This document shows positions 8,261 through 16,111 of a stretch of DNA of 64,000 nucleotides, piece by piece. The notes below the pieces were generated by a model, which ran no database searches, was not told where the DNA came from, and worked only from the letters and a program-made list of their open reading frames with translations. Position numbers and translations under genes: made by a program. Origin of the DNA: Fibrisoma montanum (lineage in GTDB: Bacteria > Bacteroidota > Bacteroidia > Cytophagales > Spirosomataceae); assembly GCF_003583365.1 (NCBI RefSeq), contig NZ_QXED01000001.1, forward strand, positions 62,001 through 126,000, in the 5' to 3' direction. The stretch's first letter is position 1. The number at the start of each line of letters is the position of its first letter.

Positions 8261-10597
8261 ATGCGTTTTGCTATGCCCACCAATCGAACCTTACTCGGGA
8301 ACCTGGTTTCCCGATTGACACAACGACCACAGAATACCGCCGATAAAGCTTCTGATAAAATGGCAAAAGTTAGCGAAAAGGTAATTAGCGTCATTGAACA
8401 AAGTGATTATCTAAGCCGCGATCTGAGTTGGCTGAAATTTAACGAACGGGTACTGGATCAGGCCCGTAGCGCCAATAGGACCTTGATGGAGCGGCTCAAA
8501 TTCCTGGCCATCTCGGCGTCGAATCTCGATGAATTTTTCATGATTCGCGTCGGCAGTCTCTACAATTATCTCGACTATCACAAGCAGCGCGTCGACTACT
8601 CCGGTCTGCGCGAAGTGCCGTTTCGCAAGGCATTGTTCACGGCCGCCCAGCAATTTAGCCGCGACCAGAACCAGGTCTTCGTTGAGGAATTGCTGCCACT
8701 CTTTGCCGGCAACCAGCTTCGACTGGTTCATTACGACGAGCTGACCGCCGACGAACAAGCCGAGGCTACCGATTACTTCGACCGGACGATCTACCCGACG
8801 CTGACACCGATGCTGTATGACTACACGCATACGTTCCCGGTGCTGCTGGCCAAAGTTTTGATTTTCGGTGTCGTAACGGTCAACCCCGATGATGCACCGC
8901 TGCAGAGCCTGCGCTCGGAAGACGAAGACGAACGGCAGCGCCTTTCGTTCGTACAGATTCCGGCCAACCTGCCGCGTTTCCTGCCGTTTGATCGCGACGA
9001 TGAGGTAATTTTCCTGCCCATCGAGGAAATTGTCCGGCAGAACATTAAGAAGCTGTATCGAAATGTTGAGATTATTTCGGTCAATCTCTTCCGGATCACC
9101 CGGAACGGCGACTTCACACTCGACGAAAACGACGACGATGAAGCCGATTTTCTGGATGAAGTCAGACAGAAGATCAAAAACCGCCGGTTGGGGCGCGTGA
9201 CCCGGGTTGAGCTGGAACCAGTCAGCCCCGATACGCCCGGAGCCACCTGGATGATCAACCTGTTAAAAAAACGCTGGGAGATCGATGAGCTGAATCTGTT
9301 TGAAGCGCCCTACATGCTCGATTTTTCGGCGTTGTGGCAGATTATTCGTCATCCGGAGTTCAAGGATGACATGCCTCGTCCGCACGTACCGGTACCGCCA
9401 CTGGGCCTGAACCGCGAAAAATTCGACGATATTTTCGAAGTCATCCGGCAGCGCGATGTCCTGTTACATCACCCGTACAACAACTTCGAGCCCGTACTAC
9501 AGCTGCTTGAACAGGCGGCCGAAGACCCCAACGTACTGGCAATTAAAATTACGGTTTATCGGCTGGCCAAGCGGTCGCGGATTACCGAAGCGTTGCTGAA
9601 AGCCGCTGAAAACGGGAAGCACGTATCCGTGTTGTTTGAAGTAAAGGCTCGTTTCGACGAGGAAAATAACATTCGTGAAGCCCAGCGTCTGCAGAAAGCC
9701 GGCTGTTTCGTCATCTACGGTATCAGCCGTTATAAGACTCACACCAAGCTGCTGCTGGTTGTACGTAATGAAGGCAGCCGCGTGGTGCGCTACGCCCACA
9801 TGGCCAGTGGAAATTATAACGAAGATACATCAAGGCTGTACACAGACATTGGCCTGCTAACGACTGATGAAGTGTACACCCACGACATTTCCGAGTTTTT
9901 CAACGTCATTACCGGCCACTCGCTCCCGAACGAATACCGGTACCTGATTACGGCTCCGCGGGGCATGCGCGAACAGTTGATTCGGTTGATTCAGACCGAG
10001 GCAGAGAATGCCCAGCACGGACTCCCGAGCGGTATCTGTATCAAACTCAATTCGCTGGAGGACAAGCTGGTCATTGATGAGCTTTACAAAGCCTCGCAGG
10101 CGGGCGTTCCTATCCGATTGATCGTGCGGGGCATCTGCTGCCTTCGCCCGCGTCGGCAGGGACTGAGCGAGAACATCACCGTGCGGTCGATTGTGGGCGA
10201 TTACCTAGAGCATACCCGCGTGTTCTACTTCCACAACAACGGCGACCCTAAAATCTACGGCGGCAGCGCCGACATCATGGTTCGCAGTTTCGACCGTCGA
10301 ATCGAATCGTTGTTTATTCTGGCCGACCAGCGGGTGAAACAGCAGGCCATTCTGCTGCTCGCCTACAACCTGCTCGATACGGTCAATGCCTACGAATTAC
10401 AGGAAGATGGAACCTTTAAAAAGTGTGAAGTACCAAAGGGTGAAAAGCCGTTCAATATCCACGAGCGATTCTTCGAAGTAACCGAAAAAGAAGTCATGAC
10501 CGCCCGGCTGTTCGACCCTGAACTGAAACCGGCCGATCAGGCTATTATCGAAGAAGAATATCAGGAAGGCGCTGAACGGGCCATCGCGGATATTTAA
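8261..10597 (+). CDS. ppk1: Polyphosphate kinase 1
   Basis: Catalyses reversible transfer of the ATP gamma-phosphate to polyphosphate. The protein has 778 residues. Domains in order: N-terminal helical domain (starting near SRDLSWLKFNERVL), head domain, then two phospholipase-D-like catalytic domains. The autophosphorylated histidine is in YKTHTK near residue 495, followed by the HMASGNYNEDTSRLYTD segment, and the second conserved histidine is in LEHTRVF near residue 650. About 48 residues precede the first conserved segment, so an internal ATG (8273 or 8360) is possible. The gene has its own terminator upstream and a GA-rich inverted repeat downstream. Confidence 0.96.
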   Translation: MRFAMPTNRTLLGNLVSRLTQRPQNTADKASDKMAKVSEKVISVIEQSDYLSRDLSWLKFNERVLDQARSANRTLMERLKFLAISASNLDEFFMIRVGSLYNYLDYHKQRVDYSGLREVPFRKALFTAAQQFSRDQNQVFVEELLPLFAGNQLRLVHYDELTADEQAEATDYFDRTIYPTLTPMLYDYTHTFPVLLAKVLIFGVVTVNPDDAPLQSLRSEDEDERQRLSFVQIPANLPRFLPFDRDDEVIFLPIEEIVRQNIKKLYRNVEIISVNLFRITRNGDFTLDENDDDEADFLDEVRQKIKNRRLGRVTRVELEPVSPDTPGATWMINLLKKRWEIDELNLFEAPYMLDFSALWQIIRHPEFKDDMPRPHVPVPPLGLNREKFDDIFEVIRQRDVLLHHPYNNFEPVLQLLEQAAEDPNVLAIKITVYRLAKRSRITEALLKAAENGKHVSVLFEVKARFDEENNIREAQRLQKAGCFVIYGISRYKTHTKLLLVVRNEGSRVVRYAHMASGNYNEDTSRLYTDIGLLTTDEVYTHDISEFFNVITGHSLPNEYRYLITAPRGMREQLIRLIQTEAENAQHGLPSGICIKLNSLEDKLVIDELYKASQAGVPIRLIVRGICCLRPRRQGLSENITVRSIVGDYLEHTRVFYFHNNGDPKIYGGSADIMVRSFDRRIESLFILADQRVKQQAILLLAYNLLDTVNAYELQEDGTFKKCEVPKGEKPFNIHERFFEVTEKEVMTARLFDPELKPADQAIIEEEYQEGAERAIADI

Positions 10598-10604
10598 TGT
10601 AGAA

Positions 10605-10688
10605 GGAGAAAAGGACGAAGGGGAGGCAGGAAGAAAGGAGGTTACCAGTGTACATCCTTTCCAACTCCTCCCCTTCGTCCTTTTCTCC
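10605..10688. repeat. GA-rich intergenic inverted repeat (22-bp perfect arms)
   Basis: A GA-rich arm at 10605-10626 is perfectly complementary to the CT-rich arm at 10667-10688, with 40 bases between them that can pair further. It begins 8 bp after the ppk1 stop and probably acts as terminator or mRNA 3'-end stabiliser. Its words recur at 41014-41076 and 52220-52297. Confidence 0.85.
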
Positions 10689-10760
10689 CTCCTCCTTTCC
10701 TCCTTTTTTGTTTGTATCTTCGCAGGCTTAACTTAAAAATTACCACGACACCCCTATTCA

Positions 10761-12002
10761 ATGAGCCGCTTTACCGGCCTAATCGGCATCGTTCTGATTC
10801 TCGGCATTGCCTATGCAATGTCAAATAACCGCAAAGCAATTAACTATCGTACCGTCGGAGTTGGCCTGGCATTGCAGTTTGGACTCGCAGTATTCGTCCT
10901 GAAAACCCCCATCGGCCAGCAGATCTTCCAGCGACTTGGCTACTACGTCGACCGGCTCCTGCAGAAAGCCAACACCGGTGCTGAGTTTGTGTTCTCTCCG
11001 CTCGTCAAAACCGACCTTTTGACCCGCGCTTTTGGTCCGGAAAACAACTTCATCTTTTTTTTTAAAGTGATTCCGACCATCATCTTTGTGGCGGTGCTGG
11101 TCAACATTTTCTACCACCTGGGCATCATGCAGCGGGTAGTTGCCGTGATGGCCCGCGTCATGAAATGGCTTATGGGCGTTAGTGGCGCAGAGGCCCTATC
11201 GAACGTAGCGAGTACGTTTGTCGGTCAGGTAGAAGCGCAGATCATGGTGAAGCCCTACCTGAAAACCATGACCAACTCCGAGTTGATTGCGTCCATGGCA
11301 GGCAGCTTTGCCTGTATTGCAGGGGGCGTTCTGGCTGTTTATATCTCGCTGGGCGTACCAGCCCCCTATTTGCTGGCGGCTAGTATCATGGCAGCCCCGG
11401 GCGCGCTCGTAATCAGCAAGATCGTATATCCCGAAACGGAAGTGTCGGAAACGCGCGGAACGGTTAAGATAGACATTAAAAAGACCCATGCCAATTTGCT
11501 GGATGCCATCGCTGCCGGAGCCAGCGAAGGATTGAAGGTCGGCTTCAATGTTATCGCCATGCTGATCGGGTTTATCGCGCTCATTGCTCTGATCGACAGC
11601 CTGCTGTTCCGGCTAGGTTTCTACGTATTTGGCTTCGATAACCTGAGCCTGAATTTCCTGCTTGGTAAGCTGTTCTCCCTGTTTGCCTGGGCGATGGGTG
11701 TACCGGGCAAAGACATTGAAGCCGCCGGTGCGCTGATGGGGACCAAAATGGTCGTTAATGAATTCGTAGCTTACCTCGATCTGGTTAAAATCAAGCAGAC
11801 GCTCGATCCCAAAACCATAGCCATTACCAGCTTTGCCCTGTGCGGCTTCGCTAATTTCTCGTCAATCGCCATTCAGGTGGGTGGTATTGGCGAACTGGCC
11901 CCGTCGCGTCGGAGCGACCTTGCCCGACTGGGTTTCAAGGCTCTCATCTGCGGTACGCTGGCCAGCTATATGTCGGCTACGCTGGCGGGACTTCTCCTGT
12001 AA
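10761..12002 (+). CDS. nupC: Concentrative nucleoside transporter, NupC/CNT family
   Basis: Cation-coupled nucleoside importer of the inner membrane, 413 residues, about ten hydrophobic segments. The CNT core signature is visible around GVSGAEALSNVASTFVGQ, with the following EAQIMVKPYL, and later the MGTKMVVNEFVAY segment and the FALCGFANFSSIA segment, all typical of the family's substrate and cation sites. Proton versus sodium coupling cannot be told. The ATG at 10761 directly precedes the first membrane helix. A TATCTTCG sequence about 40 bp upstream resembles a -7 box with one mismatch. The gene follows ppk1 but is separated by the GA-rich hairpin, so it is probably transcribed separately. 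Confidence 0.94.
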   Translation: MSRFTGLIGIVLILGIAYAMSNNRKAINYRTVGVGLALQFGLAVFVLKTPIGQQIFQRLGYYVDRLLQKANTGAEFVFSPLVKTDLLTRAFGPENNFIFFFKVIPTIIFVAVLVNIFYHLGIMQRVVAVMARVMKWLMGVSGAEALSNVASTFVGQVEAQIMVKPYLKTMTNSELIASMAGSFACIAGGVLAVYISLGVPAPYLLAASIMAAPGALVISKIVYPETEVSETRGTVKIDIKKTHANLLDAIAAGASEGLKVGFNVIAMLIGFIALIALIDSLLFRLGFYVFGFDNLSLNFLLGKLFSLFAWAMGVPGKDIEAAGALMGTKMVVNEFVAYLDLVKIKQTLDPKTIAITSFALCGFANFSSIAIQVGGIGELAPSRRSDLARLGFKALICGTLASYMSATLAGLLL

Positions 12003-12054
12003 CGCGCAACAGGTTTAACCGAACTGGGCCGGTGGCGAAAGAGTGATTCTTTCC

Positions 12055-13131
12055 TTACCGGCCCAGTACTTTTAGCATCTTGATGTGTGAACTGATGGCC
12101 TCCGGAAACGAGGCCTTGTTGTTGTATGGGATACCACACTCTTCGGCCGTACGCTGTACAATCGGCGAAAGAGCCCGGTAATGGATATGCGAAATGGAAG
12201 GAAAGAGATGGTGCTCGACCTGAAAATCCAGCCCACCGATGTACCACGAAAGCAGTCTCGGGCACGAAAAATTGGCCGTAGTCTGCATCTGATGAATAGC
12301 CCAGGCACTTCCGACAATTCCGTTCGTGTCGGGAGCCGGTTGTTCAGCCCCTTCGACAATGTGTGCCAGCTGGAAGATGGTGCTCAGTACAAGACCCGCC
12401 GTGAAATGCATAACCACAAAGCCAAGAAGCCATTGACCAAACGTCAGATCCGTTATTGTCAATGGTAATACGGCAATGAAGAGCAGATAAAAGATTTTAC
12501 TGATAACCAATACCGCAATATCCCGTCGTGAAAACGGCTTTACCAGTTTCCCCTCCTGCCGGTAATTATACCGGTATGCCTGCCGAAAGTCTTTGACGAA
12601 AAACGAAAAGGTCATCAATCCATACAGCAGAAAAGCGTATATGTGCTGATAGCGGTGGATACGCTTCCGCTCGTCGCTGTATGAAAGCCGCAACAGGAAT
12701 TTTCCTGTAATGTCCTCGTCAACGTCGTGAATATTGGTGTAAGTATGATGAAGCGTATTGTGTTGAATTTTCCAGTTAAGTACATTCCCCCCCAGCAGAT
12801 ACAGGCACGAACTGAACAGATTGTTGATCCAGGGCACACTGGAGAAAGAACCATGGTTGGCATCATGCATTACGGCCATACCGACGCCGGCCGTACCCAA
12901 GCCCATAAGGACCGCAAACCCCAGCATGGTCCAGGCGGAAAATTGATTGGAAAGAATCAGCGCATAAGGTATCAGTAGCAAACCCAGCATAAAAATGCCT
13001 TTCCATACTAAACGCTGGTCTCCTTGTTTTGACAGGGCTTGTTCGGCAAAATAGTGGTCAACTCGCTCCCGAAGCATCGGAAAGAACACCGATTTGTCTT
13101 TATTCTGAAATTTTACGGTTCCTTTCCGCAT
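12055..13131 (-). CDS. Membrane fatty acid desaturase (front-end/delta-6-like)
   Basis: Integral membrane di-iron desaturase of 358 residues. The three histidine boxes are present: HDANH (residues 89-93), HNTLHH (124-129) and QVEHH (304-308). A glutamine instead of histidine opening the third box is typical of front-end (delta-5/delta-6) and linoleoyl-CoA type desaturases. Four or more membrane helices are visible. No fused cytochrome b5 domain is present, so electrons come from a separate partner. It is divergent from the rhodopsin gene across a 413-bp region. Regiospecificity cannot be deduced. Confidence 0.93.
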   Translation of the reverse strand: MRKGTVKFQNKDKSVFFPMLRERVDHYFAEQALSKQGDQRLVWKGIFMLGLLLIPYALILSNQFSAWTMLGFAVLMGLGTAGVGMAVMHDANHGSFSSVPWINNLFSSCLYLLGGNVLNWKIQHNTLHHTYTNIHDVDEDITGKFLLRLSYSDERKRIHRYQHIYAFLLYGLMTFSFFVKDFRQAYRYNYRQEGKLVKPFSRRDIAVLVISKIFYLLFIAVLPLTITDLTFGQWLLGFVVMHFTAGLVLSTIFQLAHIVEGAEQPAPDTNGIVGSAWAIHQMQTTANFSCPRLLSWYIGGLDFQVEHHLFPSISHIHYRALSPIVQRTAEECGIPYNNKASFPEAISSHIKMLKVLGR

Positions 13132-13544
13132 CTCGTCCTTTTCTACAGCCGGTTGGATATGAAACCTGCCTTATTAAAGAACGCTCAAAACACAATAAAT
13201 ATACCTTCTTCTAAAAAATCATTCTAAAAATGAGGCAAAGGCCCAATTCCTTGGCTTTCTCAGGCTTTTTGCCTTATCTACACCATACCAACTCGTTTAA
13301 CGATTTACTTATCTTATTAAACAAATCATATGTAAAGGAAATACCGTCCAGAACGTATTGAATACGCTTTTTTCTGGAAATGAAGCCGTAAAATAGTCGT
13401 TGCATATTACTTTCGATAGACCGCATTGTTATCTTGTTTAGTTTTTTTCAATAAACTTTAAACAGTTTTTGTAAACGCTCCGTTTCTCAGTAAAGCCAAA
13501 CGGCTGATAGTTAAACGATCAATTTCATAGTTAACCTTGTCGTA
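13132..13544. other. Divergent regulatory region of desaturase and rhodopsin
   Basis: AT-rich region of 413 bp with no supportable gene. It contains a weak stem (AGGCAAA at 13233-13239 with TTTGCCT at 13268-13274) and TAACCTTG at 13532-13539, close to TAnnTTTG but only 6 bp before the rhodopsin ATG. Promoters for both genes must lie here; I cannot place them reliably. Confidence 0.4.
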
Positions 13545-14342
13545 ATGGAAACTTTAAACCTACCCACCCTGCTGTTACAAGCTGGTGAACTACGTCCGGG
13601 CGACGTAGTTGGCTTTACCTTCTTTACTGGCTATATGGCCATGTTTGCTGCATCGGTTTTTTTCTTTTTTGAACGTTCTCAAGTGGAAGGCCACTGGAAA
13701 ACGTCGCTGCTGATCTCGGGTCTGATTACTATGATTGCTGCTGTTCACTACTTCTACATGCGCGATCAGTACCTCGAAACGAACTCGTCGCCGACGGAAT
13801 TCCGCTACATCGACTGGACCCTGACGGTTCCGCTGATGTGTGTTGAATTTTACCTGATCATTAAACCGTATGGTGGCAAAATCGGGACGATGTGGAAACT
13901 GATCGGCTACTCCGTTTTCATGCTGGTGTTTGGCTACATTGGCGAAGCCATCGACCGCGACAATAGCCCGATCTGGGGTGCTGTGTCGACCCTGGGCTAC
14001 ATTGGTATTCTTTACGAAATCTACCTGGGCGACGTCAAGAAGATTGCTGATGCGTCGAACGACCGCTCTACCCTGCGGGCTGTATCGCTGCTACGCTGGT
14101 TTGTACTGGTTGGCTGGGCAATCTACCCGATTGGCTACATGATGATTCCGGGTGGTTTGTTAGCCGGGCTGAACATCAACATCGATCTGATCTACAACGT
14201 CGGCGATGCAATCAACAAAATTGGATTTGGTCTGGTCGTTTATTCAGCGGCCGTAAGTAACTCGGGAGCCCATTTCGAAGCTCCTTATCAGCGTACAGCT
14301 GATCGACAATACAACTCCGGCGAGCCTGCCGCGATGAGATAG
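13545..14342 (+). CDS. Proteorhodopsin/xanthorhodopsin-like light-driven proton pump
   Basis: Seven-helix retinal protein of 265 residues in the inner membrane. The retinylidene lysine is K225 (DAINKIGFG), with counter-ion D221 four residues before it. The primary proton acceptor is D90 in RYIDW, the donor carboxylate is E101, and H68 matches the histidine that pairs with the acceptor in proteorhodopsin. D90/T94/E101 therefore indicates an outward proton pump. M98 sits at the spectral-tuning position (105 in proteorhodopsin), where Met or Leu gives green absorption. Aligned without gaps to bacteriorhodopsin helix E (WWAIST), this protein reads WGAVST: G145 replaces W138, the change that opens the carotenoid window in xanthorhodopsin. 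No retinal-forming dioxygenase gene is in the window. Confidence 0.95.
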   Translation: METLNLPTLLLQAGELRPGDVVGFTFFTGYMAMFAASVFFFFERSQVEGHWKTSLLISGLITMIAAVHYFYMRDQYLETNSSPTEFRYIDWTLTVPLMCVEFYLIIKPYGGKIGTMWKLIGYSVFMLVFGYIGEAIDRDNSPIWGAVSTLGYIGILYEIYLGDVKKIADASNDRSTLRAVSLLRWFVLVGWAIYPIGYMMIPGGLLAGLNINIDLIYNVGDAINKIGFGLVVYSAAVSNSGAHFEAPYQRTADRQYNSGEPAAMR

Positions 14343-14372
14343 TAGCTAGTTGAGTGTACACCTACCGTAACG

Positions 14373-14404
14373 AAACGCCCGGCCAATTGGTCGGGCGTTT
14401 GTAC
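14373..14404. terminator. Terminator between rhodopsin and SnoaL-like gene
   Basis: Perfect 9-bp stem (14373-14381 with 14392-14400) and a 10-base loop, followed by a short T-rich stretch. It lies between convergent genes. Confidence 0.8.
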
Positions 14405-14423
14405 GTTGCAGGGTTCGTACCGG

Positions 14424-14837
14424 TCAGACTGGAACCGGTGCCTGAATCAGAGAGCAATGCCAGCGGGATTCTTTCCACCCACGATCCGTATGTTTCCAGA
14501 TGATTGTAGTGATGCAGTTGAATTTCAGCTTCTGATCGCCCACTTCCAGAAACTGATCAAAGTTCACCACCGAATAACCCATTTCGGCCGTTTGCAGGGC
14601 ATCATACGTCCGAATCTCGGTGTAGGTGTGTGCCTTCATCTCATCCAGACGCTTGAATAGCGTACGAAACCAGTTTTCCCACTCGGCCCGGTTGGTAATT
14701 GGCACGCTCTTCCCCTCCGGGTCGAGATCAATGATGCCAAAATCGTCGTCGCACAGGTCGGCGAGCGTATCAAAATCATGACGACTCACGCAATCAAACA
14801 GCGTAAGCGTTGGCGCATAGAACGGTTTTTCACTCAT
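14424..14837 (-). CDS. SnoaL/NTF2-like domain protein
   Basis: Small soluble protein of 137 residues with the alternating helix and strand pattern of the NTF2/SnoaL fold: an N-terminal helix (LTLFDCVSRHDFDTLADLCDDDF), then GIIDLDPEGK, a middle helix EWENWFRTLFKRL, and C-terminal strands ending in ITTIIWKHTDRGWKESRWHCS. Such proteins are ketosteroid-isomerase-like enzymes or ligand binders; the function here is unknown. The frame is open 26 codons further upstream, but the ATG at 14837 begins the recognisable domain. It is convergent to the rhodopsin gene, and nothing links the two functionally. Confidence 0.75.
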   Translation of the reverse strand: MSEKPFYAPTLTLFDCVSRHDFDTLADLCDDDFGIIDLDPEGKSVPITNRAEWENWFRTLFKRLDEMKAHTYTEIRTYDALQTAEMGYSVVNFDQFLEVGDQKLKFNCITTIIWKHTDRGWKESRWHCSLIQAPVPV

Positions 14838-14994
14838 TATGGCAGGTAGTTGCGTGTACGTGCGCTTACCACCGGCCAGAGACATGGCGTCGCTCCGTTG
14901 GTAATCAGCGTACACTAAAATGGTTAGCTGATTAACTCATCAGGACGAGCTAGTGTTTTTATAATACTGCCTTATTTAATTGAAAAACAGCAGC

Positions 14995-15846
14995 TTACGG
15001 GTACATGTATTTTACGGTATTGATATCCGTCGGCGACAAGCCATTACGCTGCCCTACGAACGTCGACCCATCTTTTCTGGTGAGTGTCGGCAGACCATTT
15101 TTTGAAAAGTCGTAGGAACTGTACAGCATGATCGACCCGAAATCGAGCCCCCCGGTGTAGTCGAACCCGTCGCGACCCAACTCTACGTAGGTCTGAAAAT
15201 TGCTTTCATAACCCGGCGTCACGTTGTTCAGGTTAACGGTAACGTAATTGTTGCGATCAGCGCGGGTATGTTCGTGCCATAAGCCGATGGCATGACCAAC
15301 CTCATGAATGGTATTCCCGGTTGAGCAACCACTGGCCAGATTTATATACTGAACCCCACCGGTGTAACCTACGGACGACGAACAGCCGCTCCCCGGCCTG
15401 AACACGACGTAAGCGCTCTGCGTAGTACGCTGCACAAACCGGATTGGCGTATTAGCTTCCCAATGGGCAATGGCACTCGTCACGCGCGTCTGGTTTGGCA
15501 ACGACGGGTCAATGCTGTAATAAACCACTTTACCCGGCCACCGCGACGAGGCCCGGGTACGACCTGTTCCCTGGGTTTCGGTGTAGGGATCATCGCGCAG
15601 ATCGGCCGGATTAAGGAGCATGTCGCCTTCGAACACAGCCTCGCCGTTAATAGCCTGATATACCAGTTTCTGGCCGAAAAAGTAAGCGGTCCTGGGCTCT
15701 CCGCTTTGTCCCGGATACGCCTGTTCGGCTGTGGTCGATACCGCCAACTCTGGTTTGGTCTGCTGCTCAACTGCGCCGTCCTTTGAACAGCCTGTAAGTC
15801 CCAAAACGGCTACAAATACACCCGCTGATACATACTTGTTTGTCAT
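14995..15846 (-). CDS. Astacin-like zinc metalloprotease, lipoprotein
   Basis: Secreted M12A-type peptidase of 283 residues. A lipoprotein signal with lipobox LTGC puts the acylated cysteine at C20. The zinc site is complete: H181, E182, H185 and H191 within HExxHxxGxxHE, followed by the astacin-type R195. The Met-turn is SIMLY (M240), where classical astacins have SIMHY. About 80 residues between the lipid anchor and the catalytic domain could be a short propeptide or spacer. It is probably on the outer surface or facing the periplasm, degrading extracellular protein. It is monocistronic and followed upstream by a strongly AT-rich promoter region (15847-16111). Confidence 0.92.
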   Translation of the reverse strand: MTNKYVSAGVFVAVLGLTGCSKDGAVEQQTKPELAVSTTAEQAYPGQSGEPRTAYFFGQKLVYQAINGEAVFEGDMLLNPADLRDDPYTETQGTGRTRASSRWPGKVVYYSIDPSLPNQTRVTSAIAHWEANTPIRFVQRTTQSAYVVFRPGSGCSSSVGYTGGVQYINLASGCSTGNTIHEVGHAIGLWHEHTRADRNNYVTVNLNNVTPGYESNFQTYVELGRDGFDYTGGLDFGSIMLYSSYDFSKNGLPTLTRKDGSTFVGQRNGLSPTDINTVKYMYP

Positions 15847-16111
15847 ACTGAGATTGGTTGGTTGCTGACGTTAACGTTCGTGATTAACGAATTACTTCCA
15901 TTAAAATTAAATACAATTCTACAATTAAGTTTATTTTTTTATAATATTATTAATAAAATATTTTTTAAAATTCTATAAAAATAACTATTCATAGTTCAAT
16001 ACATACTCAATTGATTTTGTCAAACCAGGCGGAATGGACGTATGCTTTATACAAAACTTTGTTGGATGCGTTATATAAGGGTATCTTTAATTCTAAATAT
16101 TCTCGCCGTTT

